A stretch of DNA of 64,000 nucleotides, taken from the NCBI RefSeq assembly GCF_002872075.1, contig NZ_PGGU01000006.1, forward strand, positions 124,001 to 188,000, given 5' to 3'. Made by a program: the position numbers and the translations under genes. The stretch comes from Microbacterium aurantiacum. GTDB taxonomy: Bacteria > Actinomycetota > Actinomycetes > Actinomycetales > Microbacteriaceae. Positions 7,903 to 17,252 of this stretch are shown piece after piece. Below the pieces are notes generated by a model that was not told the origin of the DNA, did not search any database, and saw only the letters and a list, made by a program, of their open reading frames with translations. Numbering within the stretch: the stretch's first letter is position 1; the number at the start of each line of letters is the position of its first letter.

Positions 7903-9285
7903 TCAGCTGAGTTCTCCGCCCTCCAGCAGTTCCGTGACGAGAGCGGCGATCGCCGAGCGCTCCGACCGCGTCAGGGTGACGTGGCCGAACAGGTCGTGCC
8001 CCTTGAGGGTCTCGATCACACTGGCGATGCCGTCGTGGCGACCGACCCGCAGGTTGTCGCGCTGACCCACATCGTGGGTGAGGACCACCCGGGAGTTCTG
8101 CCCCATCCGGCTCAGCACCGTCAGGAGCACGTTGCGCTCCAGCGACTGCGCCTCGTCGACGATCACGAAGGCGTCGTGCAGCGAGCGCCCGCGGATGTGA
8201 GTGAGCGGCAGGACTTCGAGGATGCCGCGCTCGAGGACCTCCTCGACCACGTTGCCCGAGACCACAGAGCCGAGCGTGTCGAAGACCGCCTGCCCCCAGG
8301 GGCCCATCTTCTCGCCCTGGTCGCCGGGGAGGTAACCGAGTTCCTGCCCGCCGACGGCGAACAGCGGCCGGAAGACGATGATCTTCTTCTGCTGCTGCCG
8401 TTCCAGCACGGCCTCGAGGCCGGCGCACAGCGCCAGTGCCGATTTGCCGGTGCCGGCACGTCCGCCGAGCGAGACGATGCCGACCTCGGGGTCCAGGAGC
8501 AGGTCGATGGCGATCCGCTGCTCCGCCGAGCGGCCGTGCATCCCGAAGATCTCGCGGTCGCCGCGCACCAGCCGGTATTCGCCGTCCCCGGTGACCCGGC
8601 CGAGAGCGGAACCGCGCTCGGAGTGGATGATCAGCCCGGTGTTCACCGGAATGCCCCGGGCCTCCTCGCTGATGCCGACTTCGCTCTCGTAGAGATCGCT
8701 GATGTCGTCGCCGGAGATGTCGAGCGTCGAGATGCCCGTCCAGCCCGAATCGACCGCCTGCTCGGCGAGGTACTCCTCCGCCTGCAGTCCGAGCGCGGCC
8801 GCCTTCACCCGCATCGGCAGATCCTTGGAGACGATCGTGACCTCCTGCCCGTCCTGGGAGAGGTGCATGGCCACCGAGAGGATGCGGCTGTCGTTGTCGC
8901 TGAGCCGGATGCCGACCGGCAGCACCGACATGTCGGTGTTGCCCAGTTCGACGCGGAGGGTGCCTCCTTCGCCGACCTCGACCGGGAAGTCCAGCCGGCC
9001 GTGCTCGATCCGCAGGTCGTCGAGGTGGCGGAGCGCCTGTCGCGCGAAGTAGCCGATCTCCGGGTCGTTCCGCTTGCCTTCGAGCTCGCTGATGACGACG
9101 ACCGGAAGCACGACCGAATGCTCGGCGAACCGGAAGAACGCCTGCGGATCGCTCAGCAGCACCGACGTGTCGAGCACATAGGTGCGCAGATCCTGATCAG
9201 GATCCGCTGAGGACGACCGACGCGCGGTCTTTCGGGTGGCCTGCTGCGCGGTGCTGGCGGACTGCTGCGCTGTACGTGTGGTCAC
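7903..9285 (-). CDS. PIN-PhoH fusion protein (PhoH2-type ATPase/RNase)
   Basis: A 460-residue protein with an N-terminal PIN nuclease domain (about residues 35-170: [32 protein letters not shown] and [11 protein letters not shown] give its acidic residues) and a C-terminal PhoH-like ATPase with Walker A GRAGTGKS and Walker [11 protein letters not shown]. This PIN-PhoH order is that of PhoH2 proteins, described in mycobacteria as sequence-specific RNA helicase/RNases paired with a small antitoxin PhoAT. No antitoxin-sized gene is evident in the 161 bases upstream. The GTG start follows a GGGAG motif. Despite the name, nothing here ties it to phosphate control. Confidence 0.93.
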   Translation of the reverse strand: MTTRTAQQSASTAQQATRKTARRSSSADPDQDLRTYVLDTSVLLSDPQAFFRFAEHSVVLPVVVISELEGKRNDPEIGYFARQALRHLDDLRIEHGRLDFPVEVGEGGTLRVELGNTDMSVLPVGIRLSDNDSRILSVAMHLSQDGQEVTIVSKDLPMRVKAAALGLQAEEYLAEQAVDSGWTGISTLDISGDDISDLYESEVGISEEARGIPVNTGLIIHSERGSALGRVTGDGEYRLVRGDREIFGMHGRSAEQRIAIDLLLDPEVGIVSLGGRAGTGKSALALCAGLEAVLERQQQKKIIVFRPLFAVGGQELGYLPGDQGEKMGPWGQAVFDTLGSVVSGNVVEEVLERGILEVLPLTHIRGRSLHDAFVIVDEAQSLERNVLLTVLSRMGQNSRVVLTHDVGQRDNLRVGRHDGIASVIETLKGHDLFGHVTLTRSERSAIAALVTELLEGGELS

Positions 9286-9446
9286 GACCCACTCCCGACC
9301 CGGGATGTTTCCCGGCTATTCGAACGAGTCGACCAGGGGGCCACGAGTCGCGATCCTTGAGGCCGACCCGACCGGGCGCCATGCCCGATGCCTAGAAGGT
9401 ACGACGTCGCAGTGGCATCCGTCCGTGACGACACGCCAGCAATCGG

Positions 9447-10577
9447 TTACACGCTGATTAACGTCTCGTTGCCGTACGGGGAGATCGCCTCGTCGAGCAT
9501 CCGGACGGTCTCGTCGTCCGTGCCGGCGTGAGGTGCGATCCGCACGGTCTCGCCGCGCGCAGTCACCACGATTCCGGCGTTCGCAAGCGCTGCCGCCAGC
9601 CGCGCCGGCTCCTCCGGGGCGAGTGCGACGATGCCGGCGCGCTGGTCCCGCTCCCGCGGAGACCGCACGGGGATCCCGTGGCGGTCCGCGATCTCGATCA
9701 CCGAGTCCACCCGCTCCGCCAGACGCGCCTCGATGAGCGCGATGCCGGCGTCGTGCACCTGGCGGACTCCGACCGCCAGCCGCGCTGCGGCCAGGGGGTC
9801 CGGCGGACTGATCGTGTACGCCTTGGCCGATGCGGCCGGTGCCGGCAGCTCGTCGACGAAGAGTCCTTCGGCCACCGTGCCGGTGATGCCGCTCAGCACC
9901 GGGGCTATCCGTTCGCGCGCCGTCGGCGAGAACCATGCGAAACCGGTGCCGCGGCCCGCGCGCAGCCATTTGTAGCCGTGCCCGACCACGACGTCCGCCG
10001 CCGCATAGTCCTCCTCGAGGATGCCGAACGACTGCACGGCATCGACGATCAGCAGACGGTCCGGCCCCAGGACGTCGCGCAAGCCGGCGAGGTCGGCGCG
10101 GTATCCGGTGCGGAAGTCGACGTGGCTGACGGCGAGCGCGGTGACCTCATCGTCGAGCACCTCGGCGACGGCACCCGGAGTCACCCGCAGGTCTCCCGGC
10201 GTGATCCAGCGGGCGGTCAGCGCTCCCCCGGATGCCTGCGCCGCACGCTCCAGCGTCAGGCTGACACTCGGGAACTCTCCTGTGGAGGCGATCACGTGAC
10301 CGGCGAGCCCGTACAGGGCGTGCATCAGCCCGTGGGTCGACGACGGCTGCAGCGCGACCTCCGAGGCGTCCACCCCGAGCATCTCCGCGATCAGCTCCTG
10401 CGCCTGGCCGATCCGCTCGGCCACGAGCGCCACCGAGGATGGACGGCCACTGCCCAGCAGATCCGCGTCCGCGAAGACCTCCTCGCGCACCGCGGGTGCG
10501 AGCGGACCGAAGGCCGCCCAGTTGAGGTATCCCGGCTCGCCGCCGAAGCTGGCGAGGTAGTCGTCGAATGTGCTCAC
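9447..10577 (-). CDS. Class V aminotransferase-fold PLP enzyme
   Basis: A 376-residue PLP enzyme of the class V (cysteine desulfurase/isopenicillin epimerase-like) family. The Schiff-base lysine is in VVGHGYKWLRAGRGTGF, and the PLP-phosphate and ring contacts are visible in QPSSTHGLMH and LLIVDAVQSFG. Nothing in the sequence gives the substrate: no Fe-S assembly genes lie nearby and no obvious sulfur-accepting cysteine loop is seen, so cysteine desulfurase is only one option. The GTG start has CAGAAT ending six bases upstream, compatible with a leaderless transcript. It lies 60 bases after uppS on the same strand. Confidence 0.85.
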   Translation of the reverse strand: MSTFDDYLASFGGEPGYLNWAAFGPLAPAVREEVFADADLLGSGRPSSVALVAERIGQAQELIAEMLGVDASEVALQPSSTHGLMHALYGLAGHVIASTGEFPSVSLTLERAAQASGGALTARWITPGDLRVTPGAVAEVLDDEVTALAVSHVDFRTGYRADLAGLRDVLGPDRLLIVDAVQSFGILEEDYAAADVVVGHGYKWLRAGRGTGFAWFSPTARERIAPVLSGITGTVAEGLFVDELPAPAASAKAYTISPPDPLAAARLAVGVRQVHDAGIALIEARLAERVDSVIEIADRHGIPVRSPRERDQRAGIVALAPEEPARLAAALANAGIVVTARGETVRIAPHAGTDDETVRMLDEAISPYGNETLISV

Positions 10578-10637
10578 CGCGTCATTCTGGCACGCCGCGC
10601 CCGGCGGGGGCAGTGGCCCACGGACCGCCGCAGAGGG

Positions 10638-11420
10638 TCAGCGCCCGAATCGGCGATCGCGATCGGCGTAGTCCCTGATCGCGCGGAGGAAATCGACCTG
10701 GCGGAGATCCGGGCCCAGCGCCTCGACGAAGTAGAACTCGCTGTGCGCGCTCTGCCAGAGCAGGAAGTCGCTGAGCCGCTGCTCGCCGCTGGTCCGGATC
10801 ACCAGATCGGGATCGGGCTGTCCGCCGGTGTACAGGTGCTCGCCGATCATCTCGGGGGTGAGGTGCGCGGCGAGATCTTCCAGGGTGCCGCCGGACGCCT
10901 CATGCGCGGCGATGATGCTGCGCACCGCGTCGACGATCTCGTTGCGTCCGCCGTAGCCGACGGCGAGGTTGACGTGCAGGCCGGTGTGCTCGCGCGTGCG
11001 AGCCTCGGCATCCTCGAGCACCCGGGCGAGCTCTGGCGGGAGGATGTCGGCCCTGCCGACGTGCTTGACCCGCCAGTTCGCCTCCTGCGACAGCGCCTCC
11101 GCCAGTTCCGCGATGATCTCGATCAGGTCGTCGAGCTCCGCCGAGTCGCGTTTGCGCAGGTTGTCGCTGGAGAGCAGGTACAGCGAGACCACCCGTACTC
11201 CCAGCTCATCGCACCAGCCGAGGAACTCGCGCATCTTCGCGGCGCCGGCCCGGTGCCCTTCGGCGGCACTGTCATAGCCGAGCTGGCGTGCCCAGCGACG
11301 GTTGCCGTCGATCATCATCGCGACATGGTGCGGAACGGATGCCGCATCGAGGTGCCGACGCAGCCGGCTGCTGTAGAGCCGGTACAGCGGCCCTCGCCCC
11401 TGACTGTCGCGTGAAATCAC
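10638..11420 (-). CDS. Z-(cis-)prenyl diphosphate synthase
   Basis: A 260-residue cis-prenyltransferase condensing isopentenyl diphosphate onto an allylic primer for polyprenyl carrier lipids. The catalytic Asp lies in MMIDGNRRWARQ, and the late motif RTSGEQRLSDFLLWQ binds pyrophosphate. Length and the neighbouring divergent hemolysin III gene match the mycobacterial Z-FPP synthase locus (Rv1086/Rv1085c), so a short-chain product is plausible; decaprenyl/undecaprenyl synthase is the alternative. The GTG start is itself part of GGAGGTGA, so it cannot use that Shine-Dalgarno; a TAGCGT box six bases upstream points to leaderless initiation. Confidence 0.9.
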   Translation of the reverse strand: MISRDSQGRGPLYRLYSSRLRRHLDAASVPHHVAMMIDGNRRWARQLGYDSAAEGHRAGAAKMREFLGWCDELGVRVVSLYLLSSDNLRKRDSAELDDLIEIIAELAEALSQEANWRVKHVGRADILPPELARVLEDAEARTREHTGLHVNLAVGYGGRNEIVDAVRSIIAAHEASGGTLEDLAAHLTPEMIGEHLYTGGQPDPDLVIRTSGEQRLSDFLLWQSAHSEFYFVEALGPDLRQVDFLRAIRDYADRDRRFGR

Positions 11421-11426
11421 CTCCCT

Positions 11427-11432
11427 ACGCTA
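11427..11432 (-). promoter_or_regulatory. Candidate -10 box (TAGCGT) of the prenyltransferase gene
   Basis: Read on the minus strand, TAGCGT ends six bases before the GTG start at 11420. This placement supports a leaderless transcript and explains a start codon embedded in a Shine-Dalgarno-like sequence. Confidence 0.5.
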
Positions 11433-11502
11433 TCGCGCCCGCGCTGAATCCGAGCGGCGCGGACGCTCGAGATATGTGCAGGCCGGGGCATGGGCACCCG
11501 CC

Positions 11503-11508
11503 TAGAGT
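11503..11508 (+). promoter_or_regulatory. Candidate -10 box (TAGAGT) of the hemolysin III gene
   Basis: TAGAGT ends six bases before the GTG at 11515. It is divergent from the TAGCGT box of the prenyltransferase, 70 bases away. Confidence 0.5.
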
Positions 11509-11514
11509 GAGCAC

Positions 11515-12243
11515 GTGAGCACTCCTACGCCGCCCGATGTCCCTCAGCTGCCGCTCATGGCCGAAGCGCAGCATGACGCGAACGCCGAGATCAGGCCGAC
11601 CTGGCGCGGGTGGATCCACGCGGGCACCTTCCCGGTCGCGATCATCGCCGGCATCGTGCTCATCGCGCTCGCCCAAGGGGCCCCAGCGAAGTGGTCCGCG
11701 GCCGTGTTCATGGCGACATCACTGCTGCTGTTCGGCAACTCCGCTCTGTACCACCGGTTCGACTGGGGTCCGAAGACGAAGGTGCTGCTGAAGAGGATCG
11801 ACCACGCCAACATCCTCCTGCTGATCGCCGGCACCTACACGCCGATCGCGACGCTCGCGCTGGCGCCGGAGAAGGGGTCGCTGCTGCTCATCCTCGTGTG
11901 GTCGGGGGCGCTCCTCGGCATCCTCTTCCGCGTCTTCTGGATCAATGCCCCGCGCTGGCTCTATGTCGCGCTGTACCTGGTGCTGGGCTGGGCGGCGGTC
12001 ATGTACATGGCCGATCTCCTGTACGCGAACGCGACGATGATGGTGCTCGTCATCGTCGGCGGTCTGCTGTACACCGGCGGAGCGATCGTCTACGCGATGA
12101 AGAAGCCGAACCCGTGGCCGGGGCACTTCGGCTTCCACGAGATCTTCCACGTGTGCACGGTGCTCGCGTTCCTGTGCCACTGGTTCGCGTGCCTGCTCAT
12201 CGCACTGGACCCGCTGTCGCCCTCGCTCGGCCTGCCGGGCTGA
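11515..12243 (+). CDS. Hemolysin III / YqfA (PAQR-like) membrane protein
   Basis: A 242-residue polytopic membrane protein with about seven helices after a soluble N-terminal tail of about 35 residues. Family hallmarks are NSALYHRF, the DHANILLLIAGTYTPI segment and GFHEIFHVCTVLAFLCHW; their conserved Ser, His and Asp residues suggest the metal-dependent hydrolase site of the CREST superfamily. Haemolysis by such proteins is doubtful and the true role is unknown. It is divergent from the Z-prenyltransferase, a conserved actinobacterial pairing. The GTG start is supported by the -10 box six bases upstream. Confidence 0.92.
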   Translation: MSTPTPPDVPQLPLMAEAQHDANAEIRPTWRGWIHAGTFPVAIIAGIVLIALAQGAPAKWSAAVFMATSLLLFGNSALYHRFDWGPKTKVLLKRIDHANILLLIAGTYTPIATLALAPEKGSLLLILVWSGALLGILFRVFWINAPRWLYVALYLVLGWAAVMYMADLLYANATMMVLVIVGGLLYTGGAIVYAMKKPNPWPGHFGFHEIFHVCTVLAFLCHWFACLLIALDPLSPSLGLPG

Positions 12244-12320
12244 CCCGGCTCGCGCCGCACCTGGCGCCCCGGCGTCGAAACGATTCGTAACAGGAAACCA
12301 AGACCCGACTTGCTCACGGC

Positions 12321-12326
12321 TAGGTT
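12321..12326 (+). promoter_or_regulatory. Candidate -10 box (TAGGTT) of the met operon
   Basis: TAGGTT lies 43 bases before the metQ ATG, giving a leader of about 35 bases that contains CGGAGG before the start. No SAM-type riboswitch fold was recognised in the 126-base upstream gap. Confidence 0.35.
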
Positions 12327-12369
12327 CGGAAGCACCCGCCAGCCACCCCTCTAGTCGGAGGTCTTCCCC

Positions 12370-13227
12370 ATGCGTCGCATCACCCGCTTCGCCGCTCTCG
12401 CCGCCTCGTCCGCCGCCATCGCGCTCGTCGCTGCCGGCTGCGCGTCGACCCCCGCTGACGCGGGCGGGGGTGACGACTCCAGCGCCGAGAAGACCACGAT
12501 CTCGATCGGCTTCAACCCCGGGCCGTACCTGGAGATGTTCCAGGAAGGGATCCAGCCACTCCTCGAAAAGGAGGGCTACACGATCGAGACGAGCGACTTC
12601 ACGGACGGCGTCATCGTGAACGTCGCGCTCAGTGATGGTGAGATCGACGCGAACATCATGCAGCACCCGGTCTTCCTGGAGTCGATCAACGAGCAGGAGA
12701 ATCTCTCCAATGCGGCTCTCGTGCAGGTGCCCGGCCCGCCGATGGCCCTGTTCGGCGGGAAGAAGTCGGCGCTCGACGAGGTCGGCACGGGTTCCACGGT
12801 CGCTGTGCCGAACCAGCCCTCCAACCAGTTCCGCGCACTCAAAGTGCTCGAGGCGCTCGACTGGGTGAAACTCTCCGACACCATCGACCCGGCCACCGCC
12901 TCCCTGGCGGATGTCGTCGACAACCCGCACGATCTCCAATTCGTCGAGATGGAGAACGCGCAGCAGGTCGCCGCTCTCGTCGACGTCGACTACAGCGTCA
13001 TCCAGGGCAACTTCATCGTCTCGGGCGGACTCGCGCTCAGCGACGCGCTCGAGCTCGAGGACCTCACCGACGAATTCTCGGTCGTGGTCGCCGTCGACGA
13101 GTCGAATCTCGACAGCGAGTGGGCCCAGGCGCTCAAGGCCGCCTACGAATCCGACGAGTTCGCCGAGTACATCAGCTCGAACAAGCAATACGACGGCTAC
13201 AACCTGCCCGCCGCGCTGGAGGATTGA
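12370..13227 (+). CDS. metQ: MetQ/NlpA-type methionine-binding lipoprotein
   Basis: A 285-residue ABC-transporter substrate-binding lipoprotein. The signal peptide ends in the lipobox LVAAGC, with Cys24 as the lipidated residue. The mature protein shows the NlpA family pattern, for example ISIGFNPGPYLEMFQEGI, DGEIDANIMQHPVFL and AVPNQPSNQFRAL. It should capture methionine (possibly D-Met or peptides) and deliver it to MetNI. First gene of a seven-gene operon; its stop codon shares one base with the metN ATG. A CGGAGG Shine-Dalgarno lies just upstream of the start. Confidence 0.92.
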   Translation: MRRITRFAALAASSAAIALVAAGCASTPADAGGGDDSSAEKTTISIGFNPGPYLEMFQEGIQPLLEKEGYTIETSDFTDGVIVNVALSDGEIDANIMQHPVFLESINEQENLSNAALVQVPGPPMALFGGKKSALDEVGTGSTVAVPNQPSNQFRALKVLEALDWVKLSDTIDPATASLADVVDNPHDLQFVEMENAQQVAALVDVDYSVIQGNFIVSGGLALSDALELEDLTDEFSVVVAVDESNLDSEWAQALKAAYESDEFAEYISSNKQYDGYNLPAALED

Positions 13228-14300
13228 TGACCGCTCCGCATGAGGAGCGCGAGACGGGGGCGCCGCAGTCGACGCCCCCGTCCGACGTCGCGGTGCGCCT
13301 GAACGGGGTCACCCGTCGCTACGGCCGCCGCGGCGAGGAACTGGTCGCTCTCGACGACGTGGACCTCACCGTGCACCGGGGGGACATCTTCGGCGTGATC
13401 GGCCACAGCGGCGCGGGCAAGAGCACGCTGATCCGGATGGTGAACGCCCTGGAGTCACCGAGCGCCGGCACCGTGCACGTCGACGGCGTCGATCTCGCCT
13501 CCCTCTCCACCTCAGCGCTGCGGGCGGCGCGCAAGCACACCGCGATGATCTTCCAGCAGTTCCAGCTGCTGGAGACCGTCACCGTGCTCGACAACGTCGC
13601 CATGCCGCTGCGTCTCGACGGGATCGCCCGGCACGAGGCCAGGGCTCGTGCCACCGAGGCCCTCGAGTTCGTCGGCCTCGGAGCTCGGCTCGCCTCGTAC
13701 CCCGGCCAGCTCTCCGGGGGTCAGAAGCAGCGCGTGGGCATCGCGCGCGCGATCGTGCGCAACCCCGCGGTCCTGCTGTGCGACGAGGCGACGAGCGCTC
13801 TGGATCCCTCCACCACGCTCCAGATCATCGACCTGCTGCGCCGGGTGAACCGCGAGTACGGAACGACGATCCTGGTCGTGACGCACGAGATGGACGTGAT
13901 CAAGGATCTCTGCCACTCCGTCGCCGTCATGGAGGGAGGCCGCATCGTCGAACAGGGCACCGTGATGGACCTCTTCGTGCAGCCGCAGACCGCGATCGCC
14001 CAGGCGTTCGTCGGCACGGTCATCCCGCACGAACTCCCCGAGCGCGTCCGTCGCGCCGTCGGCGGCCATCCGCTCTGGCGGCTCCGGTTCCTCGACGACG
14101 AGGTCACCAGCCCCATCGTGGGCGCCCTCATCTCCGAGTTCGGGCTGCAGGTGAACATCCTGCACGCCGATATGACCGACATCCAGGATCGAACCGTCGG
14201 TCACATGATCATCCAGGTCGCCGGTGACGACGCGCAGCGCGCCTCCGCATACGGCTACCTCGGCTCCAGAGTCGTCAGCCTCGAGGAGGTCGTCCTGTGA
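13227..14300 (+). CDS. metN: Methionine ABC transporter ATP-binding protein
   Basis: A 357-residue ATPase. The ABC domain shows Walker A GHSGAGKS, Q-loop MIFQQFQLLE, signature QLSGGQKQR, Walker B VLLCDEATSALD and switch His in VVTHEMD. The C-terminal 80 residues form a NIL domain (SPIVGALISEFGLQVNILHA), which senses cytoplasmic methionine and blocks transport in characterised MetNI systems. The ATG at 13227 follows GGAGGATTG and overlaps the metQ stop; a longer frame beginning at 13119 is not needed. Confidence 0.96.
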   Translation: MTAPHEERETGAPQSTPPSDVAVRLNGVTRRYGRRGEELVALDDVDLTVHRGDIFGVIGHSGAGKSTLIRMVNALESPSAGTVHVDGVDLASLSTSALRAARKHTAMIFQQFQLLETVTVLDNVAMPLRLDGIARHEARARATEALEFVGLGARLASYPGQLSGGQKQRVGIARAIVRNPAVLLCDEATSALDPSTTLQIIDLLRRVNREYGTTILVVTHEMDVIKDLCHSVAVMEGGRIVEQGTVMDLFVQPQTAIAQAFVGTVIPHELPERVRRAVGGHPLWRLRFLDDEVTSPIVGALISEFGLQVNILHADMTDIQDRTVGHMIIQVAGDDAQRASAYGYLGSRVVSLEEVVL

Positions 14301-14956
14301 TCGACACCCTGCTCACGTCCGAACTGTTCCTGGAGGCCCTCGGCGAGACGCTCTACATGCTGGGGATCGCCCTGTTCTTCGGCTCGATCCTCGGCGTTCT
14401 GCTGGGCATCGCCGTCGTCGTCACCCGCCCCGCCGGAGTCCTCCCGAACGCGATCGTGTCGTTCGTCCTCAACGCGTTCATCAACGTCGTCCGGTCACTG
14501 CCCTTCATCATCCTGCTCGTCGCGATCCTGCCGTTCACCCGCGTCGTGGTGGGCACCTCGATCGGCGTGAACGGCGCACTGGTGCCGCTCACGCTCATGG
14601 TCGCGCCCTACATCGGGCGGCTGGTGGAGAACTCGCTCCTGGAGGTCCCCGAGGGGATCGTAGAGGCTGCGAAGTCGATGGGGGCGACGCCGGTGCAGAT
14701 CTTCACCCGGTTCCTGCTCCCGGAGGCCAGAGGCTCGCTCGTGCTCGCACTGACGACGGCGACGATCGGCCTGCTGGATGCGACGGCGATGGCCGGTACG
14801 GTCGGCGCCGGAGGAATCGGCGACCTCGCGATCTCGTACGGCTATCAGCGCTTCGACGGCATCACCATGCTGATCACCGTCATCACGCTGGTCGTCATCG
14901 TGCAGTGCATCCAGCTCTTCGGCACCCGTCTGGCGCGGAAGCTGCGACGCCGATGA
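14297..14956 (+). CDS. metI: Methionine ABC transporter permease
   Basis: A 219-residue inner-membrane permease with five predicted helices. The cytoplasmic EAA loop that contacts MetN is visible as EAAKSMGATPVQIF, and GTVGAGGIGDLAI matches the MetI C-terminal pattern. The GTG start overlaps the metN stop in GTGA and sits after a GAGGAGG motif. The gene ends in ATGA with the next gene, so coupling continues through the operon. Confidence 0.95.
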   Translation: MIDTLLTSELFLEALGETLYMLGIALFFGSILGVLLGIAVVVTRPAGVLPNAIVSFVLNAFINVVRSLPFIILLVAILPFTRVVVGTSIGVNGALVPLTLMVAPYIGRLVENSLLEVPEGIVEAAKSMGATPVQIFTRFLLPEARGSLVLALTTATIGLLDATAMAGTVGAGGIGDLAISYGYQRFDGITMLITVITLVVIVQCIQLFGTRLARKLRRR

Positions 14957-16116
14957 ATGCGCCACTGCGCCCCGCCGCCCGCGTCACCGCCCTGCCGCAG
15001 AACTTCTTCGGCGCGCTCGATCGCGCCGTGGCGGCGACCCGGGCCGCTGGTGTGGACGTCATCGACGTCTCCAAGGGGAATCCCGATCTGCCGACACCCG
15101 CGCACATCGTCTCGGCGATGCACGCGGCGGTCGCCGACCCGGCGAACCACGGCTATCCCGCCTACCGGGTGCGGCCGGCGCTGGCGGCGGCGATCGCCAC
15201 CCGTTACCGGGAGGACCACGGCGTCGATCTCGACCCCGAGACCCAGATCGCCGCCTTCCATGGGTCCCACGAGGCGCTGATGGCCTCGATCCTCGGGCTC
15301 GCCGACCCCGGGACGACGCTCGTCGTACCGGACCCGGGCTATCCGGCGTACGCGACGGCGGCCGCTCTCGCGGGCGCCGAACTGCGCACCCTGCCTCTCG
15401 AACGGGAGCGCGGGTACCAGCCGGACTTCGCCGCGCTGGCCGATCTCGAGGGGGCGGCCGCCCTCCTGCTGAACTACCCGCACAATCCCACCGGCGCCGT
15501 CGCGAGCATCCCGACCCTCGAGACGGCCGTCGCCGAGAGCACACGGCTCGGCGCCGTCTTCATCAACGATTTCGCGTACTCCTCGCTCGGTTTCGAGGCT
15601 CGCCCGCTCTCGGCTCTCACGGTGGACACCACCCGCACGGTCGAGATCTCCACGCTCTCCAAGACCTACAACATGGCCGGGTGGCGCATCGGCTACGCCG
15701 CCGGCGCGGCACCGGTCATCGCGGCGATGCGGCACTATCAGGCGCACGCTTTCAGCACGATCTTCGGCGGAACGCAGGATGCGGCGGCTGCGGCCCTCTC
15801 CGGCGAACAGGATGCCGCAGACGATCTCGTCCGGACCTATCGCGAACGACGCGATCTCGTCGTCAGCGGACTCGCCGCGCAGGGGTGGGACGTGATCGCA
15901 CCGCAGGGGACGTTCTTCGTCTGGATCGGCATCGACGGCGCGGACGACATCGCCTTCGCGAAACGCCTCCTCGCCGATCACGGCGTCGCCGTGGCTCCCG
16001 GAAGCGGTTTCGGCCCCGGCGGCGCCGGGTTCATCAGGCTCGGACTCGTGCATCCGCAGGCCCGGCTGGCGGAGCTTCTGGAGCGGCTCGGCCGCGTCAG
16101 GGCGGTCGCGCCATGA
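14953..16116 (+). CDS. Class I/II PLP aminotransferase in the met/luxS operon
   Basis: A 387-residue fold-type I aminotransferase. The PLP lysine is in STLSKTYNMAGWRIGY; other hallmarks are GNPDLPTP near the N-terminus, NYPHNPTGA, and the C-terminal FIRLGL arginine that binds the substrate carboxylate. General family members transaminate aromatic, branched or sulfur amino acids. Its place between metI and luxS suggests a methionine- or 2-oxo-4-methylthiobutyrate-linked substrate, which is inference only. The ATG overlaps the metI stop, and its own stop overlaps the next ATG. Confidence 0.88.
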   Translation: MNAPLRPAARVTALPQNFFGALDRAVAATRAAGVDVIDVSKGNPDLPTPAHIVSAMHAAVADPANHGYPAYRVRPALAAAIATRYREDHGVDLDPETQIAAFHGSHEALMASILGLADPGTTLVVPDPGYPAYATAAALAGAELRTLPLERERGYQPDFAALADLEGAAALLLNYPHNPTGAVASIPTLETAVAESTRLGAVFINDFAYSSLGFEARPLSALTVDTTRTVEISTLSKTYNMAGWRIGYAAGAAPVIAAMRHYQAHAFSTIFGGTQDAAAAALSGEQDAADDLVRTYRERRDLVVSGLAAQGWDVIAPQGTFFVWIGIDGADDIAFAKRLLADHGVAVAPGSGFGPGGAGFIRLGLVHPQARLAELLERLGRVRAVAP

Positions 16117-17231
16117 CCGCGCTCCCGGTGCGACCGGGTCCGGCCGTCGTGCATTCCGGCGCCGGCGCGGTGGACGAGCTGCCGGGACTCCTGGCCGGTG
16201 ACGGCGTCGCGCGGGTGCTGTTCGTGCATGGCGCCCGGTCCCTCGCCGCCGCGAAGCCCTACCTCCCCGCCCTCCCCGGGATCGAACTCGTCGAATCCGG
16301 GTTCGCCGGCGAGTGCAGCCCGAACGAGATCTCCCGCCTTCACGAGCTCGCAGTGCGGGAGGGCGTCGACGCGGTACTGGGACTCGGCGGGGGGAAGGTC
16401 CTGGACACGGCGAAGGCAGCCGGGCACGGACTCTCCGTGCCCGTCTACCTCGTTCCGACGCTCGCCAGCACCTGCTCGGGCTGGTCGGCCATCACCGTCT
16501 ACTACGACGACGAGCACCGGCACCTCGGTCACGAGAGCTGGGAGACGCCGACGCGCGGACTGCTGCTCGACCCGCGCATCGTCTTCGACTCCCCCGTGGC
16601 GCTGTTCGCCTCCGGAATCGCCGACACCCTCGCCAAGCACGTCGAGACCCGAGCCGCTTTCGCCCGGGCGGATGCCGCCGGCGCTCTCACCTCCTTCGGC
16701 GCCCTCGCCGCCGCCCGCTGCGGCGAACTGGTCGTCGAGCTGGGTGCCGCCGCCATCGACGACATGCATCGGGGGATCCGCACCGAGGCCTGGACCACCC
16801 TCGCCGAGGCCGCTGTCATCACCGCCGGGCTCGTCGGCGCGCTCGGCGCCGGATACGGACGCGCGACCGCTGCCCATCCGATCGGCGATGCACTGAGCGC
16901 TCTCGACCCGACGCGCGATCTCCTGCACGGCGTCAAGGTCGCCTACGGCATCCTCGTGCAGCTCGGCCTCGAAGGACGCTGGTCCGAGATCGACGAGCTG
17001 GCCGACGTCTACGCCGCTCTCGGCCTTCCCCGCTCCCTGGACGATCTGGGTCTGGCGGCGAGCGACCTCGACGCCCTCCTCACCATCGCCGAGGTCGCGA
17101 CCGGGCCGCACTCCAGCATCCATCTGCTCGATCCTGCGCCCACGCCCGCTGAGCTCATCGCGACGATGCGTACACTCGAAGCCCACCAGTCGGGCCTGGA
17201 CCCCGTCGTCCTCGCCACCCACCCCAGCTGA
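16113..17231 (+). CDS. GldA-like iron/zinc-dependent alcohol dehydrogenase
   Basis: A 372-residue NAD(P)-dependent dehydrogenase of the glycerol dehydrogenase/group III alcohol dehydrogenase family. The nucleotide motif is VLGLGGGKVLDTAKA. Likely metal ligands are Asp in GIADTLAKHVE and the histidines in RATAAHPIGDAL and LLHGVKVAYG. The substrate is unknown. It is translationally coupled to the aminotransferase (ATGA) and lies 21 bases before luxS, so a small carbonyl linked to sulfur recycling is possible. An exact match to glycerol-1-phosphate dehydrogenase or 3-dehydroquinate synthase cannot be claimed. Confidence 0.82.
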   Translation: MTALPVRPGPAVVHSGAGAVDELPGLLAGDGVARVLFVHGARSLAAAKPYLPALPGIELVESGFAGECSPNEISRLHELAVREGVDAVLGLGGGKVLDTAKAAGHGLSVPVYLVPTLASTCSGWSAITVYYDDEHRHLGHESWETPTRGLLLDPRIVFDSPVALFASGIADTLAKHVETRAAFARADAAGALTSFGALAAARCGELVVELGAAAIDDMHRGIRTEAWTTLAEAAVITAGLVGALGAGYGRATAAHPIGDALSALDPTRDLLHGVKVAYGILVQLGLEGRWSEIDELADVYAALGLPRSLDDLGLAASDLDALLTIAEVATGPHSSIHLLDPAPTPAELIATMRTLEAHQSGLDPVVLATHPS

Positions 17232-17252
17232 CCCTCAACCGAAGGAGACCCC

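Noticed and set aside
12244..12369. A possible SAM or other riboswitch before the met operon.
   Set aside because: The 126-base gap contains no recognisable SAM-I/IV core or kink-turn; only a -10-like box and Shine-Dalgarno can be supported.
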